A stretch of DNA of 64,000 nt from JAJFHI01 sp050633705 (GCA_050633705.1 JBOEGZ010000001.1:186001-250000); one strand, 5' to 3'; numbered from the stretch's first letter, positions 52,879 to 62,163 are shown. The notes: generated by a model not told the origin, from the letters alone. Made by a program: numbers and translations.

Positions 52879-54096
52879 ATGGCAGGCCGCAGCGACCACC
52901 AGCGACAAACTCTCGTCGCGCCTGGAACGCCATTAAAACTTTTCTTGGTTGCGGGTGAGCATTCAGGCGATGCGCTGGGGGCGAAGTTAATCACAGCCCT
53001 GCGTGATGAGTGGAATGGGGAGGACCTTGAACTCCAAGGCGTCGGGGGTCCCTTGATGGCAGGAGAAGGGTTGGCCTCGTTGTTTCCACTCGATGAAGTT
53101 GCCGTTATGGGGCCTGTTGCAATACTTAAAGCGCTGCCGCGTATTGTTCGCCGGGTCTATCAAACTGTCGATGCGGCCAAGGCGTTTAAGCCAGATGTGA
53201 TCGTCATTATCGACAGCCCAGAGTTCACCCATCCCATTGCAAAGCGTTTGCGTCGAGCCTTGCCGGATGTGCCAATTATTGACTACGTGTCACCAAGTGT
53301 TTGGGCATGGCGGTCTGGTCGCGCAGCCAAGATGGCAGCTTATATTGATCACGTCCTGGCGTTGTTGCCGTTTGAGCCAGAGGCGCATCGCAGGCTTGGT
53401 GGCCCTGCATGCACCTATATTGGTCATCCATTAATCGAACGAATTGAGTGGCTGCGTGCACTTGATCCAGAACCGTTGAAACAAAGGCTTCAGTTAACAT
53501 CGCAAAATCCGGTCTTGGTCGTATTGCCGGGAAGTCGCGGTTCAGAAATCGCCAAGTTGATGGCGCCGTTTGGTGACACATTGTGCGAACTACAACGTCT
53601 CGGCGTCAGGCCACAAGTCGTATTGCCAGCCGTTCGCTCGAAATACGATATGATCGAGGAGCTTGCGCGTGATTGGCCGGTTGCGCCGCATATTGTAACC
53701 GGCGAAGACGACAAATTCCGTGCCTTTAAACTGGCCGATGCCGCGTTGGCCGCTTCAGGCACAGTGACACTGGAACTTGGCATGTCGCGCGTGCCGATGG
53801 TTGTTGCTTACCGGGTTGAGAAGGCCGCAACAGTGGTGCGTTACCTCCTGAAGATCCCATCTGTCGTGTTAGCAAACTTGGTTTTGGGTGAAGAGCCTTT
53901 TCCGGAGTTTCTACAAGAGCACTGCATTGCGACAAAAATGGCGCCAGCGTTATTAGAACTCATTCAAGAAACGCCGGCGCGTCGTAGGCAGCTTGAAGCT
54001 CTTGATGCCATTCCAGCCGCCATGGCAAGCCTGACCAAACATCCCAGTGAAACGGCCGCCAAAGTTGTTTTGAGTTACATTCGTAACGTTGAATGA
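52879..54096 (+). CDS. lpxB: Lipid-A-disaccharide synthase
   Basis: GT19 glycosyltransferase that joins lipid X and UDP-diacylglucosamine, following LpxI in the pathway. 405 residues with LFLVAGEHSGDALGAKLI, VGGPLMAGEG, IDSPEFTHPIAKRLR, YVSPSVWAWR and LPGSRGSEIAKL. Starts 2 bp after lpxI with GGAGG in the lpxI end, so it is coupled. The first 15 residues are a variable lead-in. Confidence 0.97.
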   Translation: MAGRSDHQRQTLVAPGTPLKLFLVAGEHSGDALGAKLITALRDEWNGEDLELQGVGGPLMAGEGLASLFPLDEVAVMGPVAILKALPRIVRRVYQTVDAAKAFKPDVIVIIDSPEFTHPIAKRLRRALPDVPIIDYVSPSVWAWRSGRAAKMAAYIDHVLALLPFEPEAHRRLGGPACTYIGHPLIERIEWLRALDPEPLKQRLQLTSQNPVLVVLPGSRGSEIAKLMAPFGDTLCELQRLGVRPQVVLPAVRSKYDMIEELARDWPVAPHIVTGEDDKFRAFKLADAALAASGTVTLELGMSRVPMVVAYRVEKAATVVRYLLKIPSVVLANLVLGEEPFPEFLQEHCIATKMAPALLELIQETPARRRQLEALDAIPAAMASLTKHPSETAAKVVLSYIRNVE

Positions 54097-54124
54097 TATC
54101 GATGAAGGGCTCTGGCGTATCAAT

Positions 54125-54159
54125 AAAAAACCACCGACTGGGAATGCCGGTGGTTTTTT
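54125..54159. terminator. Bidirectional terminator between lpxB and gltA
   Basis: CCACCG/CGGTGG stem (with flanking AA/TT pairs) having a 6-A run on the left and a 6-T run on the right, so it can terminate lpxB on the plus strand and gltA on the minus strand. Confidence 0.85.
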
Positions 54160-54197
54160 CTCTTCCTTCAAGTCGGTCCAGGCGAGGCTAACAGGAC

Positions 54198-55508
54198 TTA
54201 ACGTTTGTTGATCGGTACGAAGTCACGTTTCGGTTCGCCGATATAGAGCTGGCGTGGACGACCGATACGCTGCTCGGGATCTTCGATCATCTCTTTCCAT
54301 TGCGCGATCCAGCCAACAGTTCGTGCGACGGCGAACAACACGGTGAACATTTCTGTCGAAAAGCCCATCGCACGCAGTGTGATGCCGGAATAAAAATCGA
54401 TATTTGGATAGAGTTTCTTCTCAATGAAGTATGAGTCCTGCAACGCAATGCGCTCCAACTCCATAGCAACTTCCAGGAGTGGTTCGTTCTTCTTGCCAAG
54501 CGCATCGAGAACTTCGTGACACGTCTTTTGCATAACTTTCGCGCGTGGGTCGTAGTTTTTGTAAACGCGGTGACCAAAGCCCATTAAACGGAAGCCTGAG
54601 CTTTTGTCTTTTGCTTTAGCGACATACTCGGGAACGCGATCAATAGTGCCGATTTCTTCCAGCATATCGAGTGCTGCTTCGTTTGCACCACCGTGTGCAG
54701 GGCCCCACAAGCAAGCAATTCCAGCTGCAATGCAGGCAAATGGATTGGCGCCAGATGATCCAGCCAAACGTACCGTCGAGGTCGATGCGTTTTGTTCGTG
54801 GTCGGCGTGCAAAATGAAGATACGGTCAAGAGCACGCGCGATAATCGGGTTTACTTCATAGGGTTGGCATGGAACCGCGAAACACATCTGTAGGAAGTTT
54901 GATGGGAAGTCGAGATCATTGCGTGGGTAGATGAACGGTTGGCCGATGGAATACTTATACGCCATTGCGGCAATCGTTGGCATTTTCGCAATCATGCGAT
55001 GGCTGGCAATGATCCGCTGTTTGGGGTCTACGATGTCTGTTGAGTCATGATAAAACGCCGACAGCGCTCCAACGGTCCCAACCATGATCGCCATCGGGTG
55101 CGCATCGCGACGAAAGCCGGTAAAGAATTTCGCCATCTGCTCGTGCAGCATCGTGTGGTTTGTAATGGTGTTTTCGAATTCTTCAGCCTGGCTTTGGCTC
55201 GGCAATTCACCATGCAAAAGTAAATAGCAGACTTCCAGGAAGTGAGACTCTTCTGCGAGTTGGTCTATGGAGTAGCCGCGGTGCAGCAAAATGCCTTGCT
55301 CGCCGTCGATGTAAGTGATTTTGGATGAGCAATTGGCTGTGGACGTAAACCCGGGGTCATAGGTGAATTTGCCGGTGTCGCGGTAGAGGCGGCCGATATC
55401 AATAACGTCTGGTCCAGTGGTTCCAGACCGAACAGGCATCTCAGTACTTTTCTCTTCGACCTGAATTTTGGCGTTGCCACGCGTATTGCCGGACTCTGGC
55501 GCGTTCAT
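54198..55508 (-). CDS. gltA: Citrate synthase
   Basis: Condenses acetyl-CoA and oxaloacetate to open the TCA cycle; type II hexameric form. From ATG 55508 (GGGGAAAG upstream) it has 436 residues. Active-site segments HADHEQNASTSTVRLAGSS, WGPAHGGANEAA and GFGHRVYKNYDPRA contain the catalytic His residues. The frame is open to 55553 but those residues (MSFARHAVLISGESY) look untranslated. Convergent with lpxB. Confidence 0.97.
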   Translation of the reverse strand: MNAPESGNTRGNAKIQVEEKSTEMPVRSGTTGPDVIDIGRLYRDTGKFTYDPGFTSTANCSSKITYIDGEQGILLHRGYSIDQLAEESHFLEVCYLLLHGELPSQSQAEEFENTITNHTMLHEQMAKFFTGFRRDAHPMAIMVGTVGALSAFYHDSTDIVDPKQRIIASHRMIAKMPTIAAMAYKYSIGQPFIYPRNDLDFPSNFLQMCFAVPCQPYEVNPIIARALDRIFILHADHEQNASTSTVRLAGSSGANPFACIAAGIACLWGPAHGGANEAALDMLEEIGTIDRVPEYVAKAKDKSSGFRLMGFGHRVYKNYDPRAKVMQKTCHEVLDALGKKNEPLLEVAMELERIALQDSYFIEKKLYPNIDFYSGITLRAMGFSTEMFTVLFAVARTVGWIAQWKEMIEDPEQRIGRPRQLYIGEPKRDFVPINKR

Positions 55509-55856
55509 GTAACTTTCCCCTGAAATTAAGACTGCGTGCCGAGCAAATGACATGCTGGCCCGCTTGGACGTTTTTAAAAAACGTCAGTCTTGTATGACGT
55601 GAGTGAGTGCCTCTTTTTACTGTAGTTGCAGCTCCGCGGCAACTTGGCAGGCAGGTCGTCAGTAGGCTGCAACCCCAATGTTTACGGGGTTTTGAACACG
55701 AGTGATCTAAACAGTTGGTCGATATGTGCTGCATCGCACACAAAAAATGGCACATATTTGGCTTTGCTCGGCGAATATTGATTCCAAAGAAGAATGCTAA
55801 GCAAACGGATCAAATGCTGTTTGATTTGCTGTTTTTTGCCAAATGCCGCGGCCTCG
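55509..55856. other. Spacer between gltX end and gltA start
   Basis: 348 bp, no gene seen. A CGGCCT/AGGCCG hairpin (55849-55864) overlaps the gltX stop codon but lacks a U-tract. The gltA promoter should be here; no box was assigned. Confidence 0.4.
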
Positions 55857-57335
55857 TCAGGCCGATTGATCTTTAAGGCGTGCAAGGGCCTCTTCGCGCC
55901 CCAAAATCGCAATTACGTCGAACACGGGTGGCGAAACGTTGGTTCCGGTTATGGCAGCTCTTAGAGGTTGCGCGATTTTCCCGAGTTTGAGGTCGTTGTC
56001 TTCGGCAAACTTTCGAACCGCTGTTTCCAATTCATCCGTCGTCCAAACGTCCAGCTCAGATAGGTGAGCGTGAAGGGCTTTGAGATTTTCCCGCGCGTCG
56101 TCGTCCAGCAGTTTGGTGGCTTTTTTATTGAGCGATAGGGGGCGTTCGGCAAACAGATACGCTGCACTTTCTAAAAGGCCGACCAGGGTTTTGGCGCGTT
56201 CTTTCAAGCCTGGCATGGAGGCGAGCAATTGGGCCTCAACACCTGCATCCAATTTCGCCAACCAGATTGAGGCGAGACTGGCATCTAATTGATGGAGCGG
56301 GTCCTCGATGACGTCTTCTTGCGGTAATAAGAGGAGGTCGCGGCAGCGGCGAACGAGTTCATGGTCATCGCTGTTGCGGATGTAGTGGCCATTGAGATCG
56401 GTGAGTTTGGCAACATCAAAGCGTGCGGGGCTTTTGCCAATACCGTCAAAACCAAACCATTCAATCAGTTGTTTCGTTGGAATGATTTCATCATCACCGT
56501 GGCTCCATCCAAGTCGAACCAGGTAGTTGCGCAATGCTTCCGGTAAAAAGCCGCTTGCGCGATACGCTTCAATTCCCAAAGCCCCATGACGTTTGGAAAG
56601 TTTTGCACCGTCGGGCCCGTGAATTAACGGCACGTGAGCCCAATTCGGCAGATCCCAATCAAGGGCTTGATAGATCTGTGTCTGACGTGCGGCGTTGGTC
56701 AGATGGTCAACGCCTCGCATAACGTGTGTGACGCCCATGTCATGGTCGTCGACAACGACGGCAAGATTATAAGTCGGCGAGCCGTCGCTGCGCAGCAGGA
56801 TAAGGTCGTCAAGATCTGCGTTTGGAAATGTCACACCGCCTTGCACTTCGTCGTTGACGTGAGTTACGCCGTCGGTCGGAGATTTCAGACGCACAACGAA
56901 TGGCGTGTTGGCAGGTGCTGACGCCGGATCGGCATTACGCCATGGGCTGTCGACGATGAATTTGCGTTTTTCGGCTTCCGCTGTGGCACGCATGCGATCG
57001 AGTTCATCTTTCGATAAATAACATTTGTAAGCTGTGCCATTTGCCAACATTTGATCAGCCGCTGCGCGGTGGCGGTCGGCGTTGGCAAATTGTGAATCTG
57101 GTTCACCATCCCAATTCAACTCAAGCCATTTCAAACCATCGAGAATAGCTGCAACAGCCTCAGGTGTATGGCGTTGGCGATCGGTATCTTCGATGCGCAG
57201 CAGAAATTTGCCGTTATTGGCCTGGGCGTAAAGCCAGTTGAAAAGAGCGGTACGGGCGCCACCGATATGGAGATAACCGGTGGGCGACGGCGCGAAGCGG
57301 ACGACTGGCGCGGCAGTTTGCGAGGAATTCGGCAT
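55857..57335 (-). CDS. gltX: Glutamyl-tRNA synthetase
   Basis: Class I synthetase charging tRNA-Glu. From ATG 57335 it has 492 residues; a TTG at 57401 would add 22 unconserved residues. HIGH-type motif PTGYLHIGGARTALFNWL (residues about 18-35) and KMSKS-type motif GAKLSKRHGA are intact. The C-terminal anticodon-binding domain is complete. Upstream it diverges from comEC. Confidence 0.96.
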   Translation of the reverse strand: MPNSSQTAAPVVRFAPSPTGYLHIGGARTALFNWLYAQANNGKFLLRIEDTDRQRHTPEAVAAILDGLKWLELNWDGEPDSQFANADRHRAAADQMLANGTAYKCYLSKDELDRMRATAEAEKRKFIVDSPWRNADPASAPANTPFVVRLKSPTDGVTHVNDEVQGGVTFPNADLDDLILLRSDGSPTYNLAVVVDDHDMGVTHVMRGVDHLTNAARQTQIYQALDWDLPNWAHVPLIHGPDGAKLSKRHGALGIEAYRASGFLPEALRNYLVRLGWSHGDDEIIPTKQLIEWFGFDGIGKSPARFDVAKLTDLNGHYIRNSDDHELVRRCRDLLLLPQEDVIEDPLHQLDASLASIWLAKLDAGVEAQLLASMPGLKERAKTLVGLLESAAYLFAERPLSLNKKATKLLDDDARENLKALHAHLSELDVWTTDELETAVRKFAEDNDLKLGKIAQPLRAAITGTNVSPPVFDVIAILGREEALARLKDQSA

Positions 57336-57503
57336 GTTTTGGTGATCACGTTTTAATGCTGGACTGGCATTAGAGCCTTGTTCGACCGGTAAAATCGACA
57401 AAGCGATTTATTGGCCGTGAAAAGATGTTCTAGAATGCCTTCGACATCCCTGTAGCATGCTCACCGGCTGGCGACAAAGGCTCGTACTGCCTCAGGGTGT
57501 GAC

Positions 57504-57533
57504 AAGTCTGCCTAAGTCTGACCGAGTCTGCTC
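57504..57533 (+). repeat. Three 10-bp tandem repeats upstream of comEC
   Basis: AAGTCTGCCT, AAGTCTGACC and GAGTCTGCTC follow head to tail, sharing an AGTCTG core, in the gltX-comEC divergent spacer. Could be a regulator-binding array or a slippage product. Confidence 0.5.
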
Positions 57534-57623
57534 ATGTTTGCCACGTCGATCCAGCACGGTATCGGGTGAGGCGAACGCATTTTGGCTTTTGGAGTATTGG
57601 GGTGTGTAAGTAAGGGGGCGTGT

Positions 57624-60407
57624 GTGACACCAGAGGAGGACGCTGACAGTCTCGAAGTGGTGCGCCACCGCCCACCGCGTCCTGCAGGCTCGAGAGCGTC
57701 TGGCTGGCTGGTTGGCTTATTGTCAGTACTTGGTGATAAAACTCAATCAGGTCATGAGCCGTACCCGCATTTGCACGACAACAATTTTCAGGCTCTAGAA
57801 AGTGAACTCGGTTCGAGCGCTCACTCTGAAAAGGCAATGTCGCAAGCTGGCTTATCGAGCAAGTTATCAGCGTTGCTCGATGCAGAACGCGCGCAGTGGT
57901 TTTTGTGGGTTCCGGTATTTTTTGGCATTGGTAGCCTGATCTATTTTTCGTTATTGCGTGAACCAGACGTCATCGAACTGGCCGCCGTGACGGTTCTTGC
58001 TGGCTTGTTGTTAAGCCTTCCCCGCCGACTCACGTTGGTCAAAGCTCTTGTTGGGGCCATCGTGATTGTCGTTTGTGGGTTTATGGCGGCAAAGCTGCGA
58101 ACGGAGTGGGTGCGTGCGCCGGTTGTGTCGCCGTGGGCGGGCCAGCATGTGATCACCGGTACTGTGGTGCATACCGAAGTGCGTGATGTTGGTGGTCAAA
58201 GGCTAGTGTTAGCTGATCTCTCGGTGATGGGGGTCGCAGCGCAGAGATTGCCCGCACGGTTGCGTATTCAAACCCGCAAAGTCCGCACCGATATATTGCC
58301 GGGAATGCGCGTCAGAGTGCGTGCGCGCGTGTCGCCGCCACCTGGACCTGTCGTTCCGGAGGGTTTTGATTTTTCGCGCTGGGCTTACTTTCAGCAACTT
58401 GGTGGCCTTGGGTTTGCGACAAAGCCGATAGAGGTTGTTGGCACGTATTCGCCGGCTGGCAAAAGTCAGTCCCAACCCGAGGTCGATGCGGCTTTATCTC
58501 AGCCATCTATGAATATTGGATCGGCAATTGCGCGATTGCGCCAGCGGATCAATCAGCGCGTGCGTGACGCCTTGCCGGGTCAAACAGGTGCGATCGCTTC
58601 TGCCCTGATAACGGGTGAACGCGCAGGCTTGAGCAAAGAAACAAATACCGTCTACCGCAACTCTGGACTGTTTCACATCCTATCAATCTCCGGATTACAC
58701 ATGGCAATTATGGGTGGAGCAATCTTTGTGACTTTGCGTTTTTTGTTGGCGGCAATTCCGGCAATTGCGCTCAGCTTTGCGATAAAAAAATGGGCCGCGG
58801 CTTTTGCAATACTTGGTGCCTTTGGATACCTGACCATTTCGGGCCTGACGTTTGCGACACTGCGGTCATTTGTGATGATTTCGGTGATGTTTCTCGCGAT
58901 CATTCTCGATCGCCCGGCCCTTGCCTTACGCAATGTCGCGGTCGCCGCGTTGTTGCTTATGATTTTTTATCCTGAAAGTGTTCTAGATGCAGGCTTTCAG
59001 ATGTCGTTTGCAGCCGTCATTGCTTTGATCGCTGGTTATGAAGGCTTTACAACATGGTGGCGCCGGTATCGCCAAAGACACGGCGAGAGGCACGAACGCG
59101 TGCCAGGTCCCGTTACAAAAGCTGCCACTTTTTTGGTTGGTATTGTTTTCTCGACTTTATTGGCAAGTGGCGCCGTGGCTCCAATTGCAGCTTATCATTT
59201 CCATACCAGTCAACAGTTGGCGGTTCTGGCCAACCTCCTTGCTGTTCCGTTAACGAACTTTGTCGTCATGCCAGCAGCTCTGGCAGCATTTGTGGCGATG
59301 CCATTCGGATGCGAGGGGGTGGTGTTAAATGTCATGGGGCTTGGCATTGATGCCATGACCGCGGTGGCGCAGTGGGTGTCAGGACTGCCGGGAGCAGTGG
59401 CGCCAATCCCAGCATTTGCAAAGACAGCGTTTGCCATGATGGTTTTTGGCGGATTGTGGTTGGCATTAATGCAAACACGCTGGCGGTTGATTGGACTGGT
59501 TGTGGTGACGTGCGGCGTTGTGCTTGCACCAGGCAAACCGCGTCCTGATGTTTTGGTTGGACGTGATGGACGGACGATTGCTGTACGCCAAGACGATGGT
59601 CGCTTGTTAGCAATCACACACAAGAACAAAACCTATGACTTGCAAAGTTGGTTGCAGCGCGACGGTGATAATCGCCCGCCTGAGACAGCCATTGTTGCCC
59701 GACTTGTGAGTTCGTCGCGTTCTTTTCAATCGCGGGTCTGGCAAGCGGGGCCTGCCAAATCTGAGACGGAACATACCAAAGCCACGACCAACAGGTCAAA
59801 AGCAGGGCATTCTGGCCCAGCCATTCCTGGCCGCGGTTCGTTAAGGTGTGATGCATCAGGGTGTGTTGGCGAGGTTAAGGGCACTGTCGTGGCCGTCATC
59901 CGGGACGTTTCTGCTTTACGGGAAGCCTGCCAACCAAGCTCGATTATCATTGCGCCATGGAAACTGCCAAAACGTTGCCGAGAAGCTATCAAAAAACGCT
60001 CCCAATCAGCCCACAATAGCGTGGTCATTGACGGTTCTGCCCTTCGCCACAATGGCGCTTATGCGATTTATATCGAGCCGCACAATGGTTCGTCTTCAAT
60101 CTCACAAAAGCTTGGCTCACAGCAACAAAGAGCGTTTCACGCCAAACCGACCTTGGCACAAGGCGCTGTTTCAATGCGCATTGAAACAGTGGCGGGCGTT
60201 CGCGGAAACAGACCTTGGACACAACCTGGCCAAGCCCTCAAGGGTCGTTCTGCTAACCGTCCCAAAGCACGCCGAAAAGTATCGCGAGCGACAGAACCAA
60301 CGCCACGTCACAGGCCAATCCGTGACGCAAAGTTTGGTGAGGTGACAAACACCGATCCAGCCAAACGCCATTTACGCCAAGACGCACAACCTAATAACGG
60401 CGAATAA
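57624..60407 (+). CDS. comEC: ComEC/Rec2 family DNA-uptake channel protein
   Basis: Predicted inner-membrane channel for single-stranded DNA in natural transformation. GTG 57624 has AAGGGGG 5 bases upstream (927 residues); other starts are TTG 57582 and ATG 57837. Order: about 95 low-conservation residues, DUF4131 segment with an OB-like domain (GQHVITGTVVHTEV), the Competence domain with many helices (FHILSISGLHMAIMGG, ALITGERAGL), and a C-terminal part resembling a metallo-beta-lactamase remnant (RCDASGCVGEVKGTVVAVI). The last ~80 residues are a basic low-complexity tail, and the end overlaps convergent lexA by 17 bp. Activity in DNA uptake is not shown by the sequence. Confidence 0.85.
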   Translation: MTPEEDADSLEVVRHRPPRPAGSRASGWLVGLLSVLGDKTQSGHEPYPHLHDNNFQALESELGSSAHSEKAMSQAGLSSKLSALLDAERAQWFLWVPVFFGIGSLIYFSLLREPDVIELAAVTVLAGLLLSLPRRLTLVKALVGAIVIVVCGFMAAKLRTEWVRAPVVSPWAGQHVITGTVVHTEVRDVGGQRLVLADLSVMGVAAQRLPARLRIQTRKVRTDILPGMRVRVRARVSPPPGPVVPEGFDFSRWAYFQQLGGLGFATKPIEVVGTYSPAGKSQSQPEVDAALSQPSMNIGSAIARLRQRINQRVRDALPGQTGAIASALITGERAGLSKETNTVYRNSGLFHILSISGLHMAIMGGAIFVTLRFLLAAIPAIALSFAIKKWAAAFAILGAFGYLTISGLTFATLRSFVMISVMFLAIILDRPALALRNVAVAALLLMIFYPESVLDAGFQMSFAAVIALIAGYEGFTTWWRRYRQRHGERHERVPGPVTKAATFLVGIVFSTLLASGAVAPIAAYHFHTSQQLAVLANLLAVPLTNFVVMPAALAAFVAMPFGCEGVVLNVMGLGIDAMTAVAQWVSGLPGAVAPIPAFAKTAFAMMVFGGLWLALMQTRWRLIGLVVVTCGVVLAPGKPRPDVLVGRDGRTIAVRQDDGRLLAITHKNKTYDLQSWLQRDGDNRPPETAIVARLVSSSRSFQSRVWQAGPAKSETEHTKATTNRSKAGHSGPAIPGRGSLRCDASGCVGEVKGTVVAVIRDVSALREACQPSSIIIAPWKLPKRCREAIKKRSQSAHNSVVIDGSALRHNGAYAIYIEPHNGSSSISQKLGSQQQRAFHAKPTLAQGAVSMRIETVAGVRGNRPWTQPGQALKGRSANRPKARRKVSRATEPTPRHRPIRDAKFGEVTNTDPAKRHLRQDAQPNNGE
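60166..60189. repeat. 24-bp perfect palindrome inside comEC 3' end
   Basis: CTGTTTCAATGC is followed directly by its reverse complement GCATTGAAACAG, with no spacer. It lies in the low-complexity tail of comEC, about 240 bp before the stop. Could form a cruciform or be a protein-binding site; no family recognised. Confidence 0.75.
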
Positions 60408-61113
60408 GGCCAACCAGCTTGCCTTGAACCTCGACCTGATCCGGACCGAAAATTCGTGTCTCGTAAGCGGGGTTTGCCGCTTCCAAGGCAACCGTGCTGC
60501 CCTTTTTGCGCAAGCGTTTCAGAGTTGCTTCTTCTTTCTCAACCAAGGCCACAACGATGTCGCCATTGCTGGCCGAATTGCACCGCTGAATGATGACCGT
60601 ATCACCGTCGTTAATCCCAGCCTCGATCATCGAATCGCCGTGCACTTCCAAGGCATAGTGTTCACCGCGTCCAAGCATGTCTGGCGGGCACACAACATCA
60701 TTGGAATGATCTTGGATCGCGCTAATTGGCACACCCGCTGCAATGCGCCCCATCAACGGCACCGATGCCCCCGTATCGCCCGTCATAGGCATGGAGTGTT
60801 GTTTGAGGTCTTGAACATTATTTGCCGATTGGCTGCCGCCACCTTCAATAACGCTTGGTTGAAAGCCCCCAGACGATGTCTTTTGCGGCTGATCGGAATT
60901 ATCCGGAAGTTTGATGACTTCGATGGCGCGGGCGCGGTTTGGCAAGCGGCGAATAAAGCCACGTTCGACCAACGCTGTAATCAAACGATGGATCCCTGAC
61001 TTTGATTTAAGTTCAAGGGCGTCCTTCATTTCGTCGAATGACGGGGGAACACCTGTTTCCTGCATACGTTGATTTATGAACAGCAACAGGTCTTTTTGTT
61101 TCGCCGTTAGCAT
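60391..61113 (-). CDS. lexA: LexA repressor
   Basis: Repressor of the SOS DNA-damage regulon; self-cleaves when stimulated by RecA filaments. 240 residues: winged-helix DNA-binding domain (1-65, MLTAKQKDLLLFINQRM), a linker longer than in E. coli LexA (202 residues), and the S24 peptidase domain with cleavage site Ala126-Gly127, catalytic Ser161 (VHGDSMIEAG) and Lys199 (EATLKRL). GGAGA is 5 bases ahead of the ATG. A matching SOS box lies 92 bp upstream. Convergent with, and 17 bp overlapping, comEC. Confidence 0.97.
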   Translation of the reverse strand: MLTAKQKDLLLFINQRMQETGVPPSFDEMKDALELKSKSGIHRLITALVERGFIRRLPNRARAIEVIKLPDNSDQPQKTSSGGFQPSVIEGGGSQSANNVQDLKQHSMPMTGDTGASVPLMGRIAAGVPISAIQDHSNDVVCPPDMLGRGEHYALEVHGDSMIEAGINDGDTVIIQRCNSASNGDIVVALVEKEEATLKRLRKKGSTVALEAANPAYETRIFGPDQVEVQGKLVGLIRRY

Positions 61114-61148
61114 GACATCTCCGGTCTGCGTTATTCTGCACCTTTACT

Positions 61149-61177
61149 CCAGAAGTGAGAAAAGTAGGAACTTCTGG
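61149..61177. repeat. Inverted repeat in lexA leader/promoter region
   Basis: CCAGAAGT (61149-61156) and ACTTCTGG (61170-61177) are perfect 8-bp arms separated by 13 bases, between the SOS box and the lexA start. May form a leader hairpin or be an operator for another regulator. Confidence 0.55.
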
Positions 61178-61204
61178 TGTACGAACGCAGAACAGACCAT
61201 ACAT

Positions 61205-61219
61205 GTTCTCTAGACGTTC
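61205..61219 (-). promoter_or_regulatory. SOS box (LexA operator), alphaproteobacterial type
   Basis: GTTC-TCTAGAC-GTTC matches the established alphaproteobacterial LexA site GTTC-N7-GTTC exactly. It lies 92 bp upstream of lexA, fitting autoregulation. It is a direct repeat on the plus strand; orientation is given for the presumed target gene lexA. The IS target duplication starts 6 bp beyond it. Confidence 0.8.
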
Positions 61220-61225
61220 TGCAAC

Positions 61226-61233
61226 CCGCTGAG
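61226..61233. repeat. Left target-site duplication of the IS
   Basis: CCGCTGAG immediately left of the left terminal inverted repeat; identical to 63116-63123. Eight bases is the duplication size reported for IS1595-family elements. Confidence 0.9.
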
Positions 61234-61259
61234 GGCATATATCCCCTTGAAACAAGTAG
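61234..61259 (+). repeat. Left terminal inverted repeat
   Basis: Starts GGCATATATCCCC and ends ACAAGTAG. Against the reverse complement of the right end it matches at all but four positions over 26 bases: the outermost base and three within the middle TTGAAAC stretch. Confidence 0.88.
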
Positions 61260-61281
61260 GCGGGGTTGCTATATTGTGAGT

Positions 61282-62163
61282 ATGGAAAAAGAACTCACAG
61301 CAAAACAGCTCCGCAAGATGTTTCCAGATGACGACGCTTGTTTGGAGCACATCATGCGCATTCGCTACGGAAGCAGCCATGAATGCAGCAAATGTGGACG
61401 CGATGCGAAATACTATCGGACCAAGGCACGGCGTTCTTATACGTGCGAGCACTGCGGACATCAGGTTTATCCGACGGCTGGAACCCCGTTCCACAGGTCA
61501 CGCACGAGTCTGACTGACTGGTTCACCGTCATGCATATGTTCACGACCACGCGGAATGGTGTTGCGGCAAAGGAAATCCAGCGCACCCTCGGTGTGACCT
61601 ACAAAACCGCGTGGCGCATGGGTCATGTGATCCGTGAGTACATGGCATATATCGATGGTGATGCGCCGTTAGGTGGTCCCGGCGGGCGTCCCGTTGAAAT
61701 CGACAAGGCGTTTATTGGCGGAAAAGACAAAAAAGGCAAAGACGACAAAGCGGTTGTTCTTGGCATGACAGAGCGCAACGGCGACGTGATCCTGCGCCAT
61801 GTCGCGTCTCGCAGGTCAAACGACATCACACCACACATGGTTGAGCACGTGCGCGTGCGTTCGCGAGTCTATACAGACGAGGCGCATGCATTCAACGAGC
61901 TGCGCTGGTCTAGCGATTACAAACACGAGGCTGTCAATCACAAGAAGAAGGAATGGGCGCGTGGTCCAGTCCACACCAACACCATTGAAGGTATTTGGTC
62001 AGGCCTAAAGCGGACAGTCAGCGGGACCCATGTTTGGGTTTCGAAGAAGTGGCTTTCGAGCTATCTGGGCGAGCACGAGTTTCGTCACAACCATCGCTCA
62101 CAGGCGCATTTGATGATGCGCTTGATGCTGACGTGTTTTCCTCCAGCACGCCGTGAGACATAG
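61282..62163 (+). CDS. IS1595-family (ISXO2-like) transposase
   Basis: DDE transposase, 293 residues from ATG 61282. N-terminal zinc ribbon with CSKCGRD and CEHCGHQ, a helix-turn-helix-like stretch (KEIQRTLGVTYKTAWRMGHVI), then the catalytic core: first acidic residue in EIDKAFIGGKDKKGK, second in VYTDEAHAFNEL, and the NTIEGIWSGLKR segment that holds the third. No frameshift or stop. An upstream frame extension to 61177 crosses the IS boundary and is not used. Confidence 0.93.
   Translation: MEKELTAKQLRKMFPDDDACLEHIMRIRYGSSHECSKCGRDAKYYRTKARRSYTCEHCGHQVYPTAGTPFHRSRTSLTDWFTVMHMFTTTRNGVAAKEIQRTLGVTYKTAWRMGHVIREYMAYIDGDAPLGGPGGRPVEIDKAFIGGKDKKGKDDKAVVLGMTERNGDVILRHVASRRSNDITPHMVEHVRVRSRVYTDEAHAFNELRWSSDYKHEAVNHKKKEWARGPVHTNTIEGIWSGLKRTVSGTHVWVSKKWLSSYLGEHEFRHNHRSQAHLMMRLMLTCFPPARRET

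Noticed and set aside
60424..60999. 191-residue open frame on plus strand opposite lexA
   Set aside because: Fully antisense to a well-supported lexA; composition (Arg, Asn, Cys-rich) and lack of domain match a shadow frame.
61177..61281. Upstream extension of the transposase frame
   Set aside because: It crosses the left inverted repeat and target duplication into the lexA promoter region, so it cannot be part of the mobile gene.
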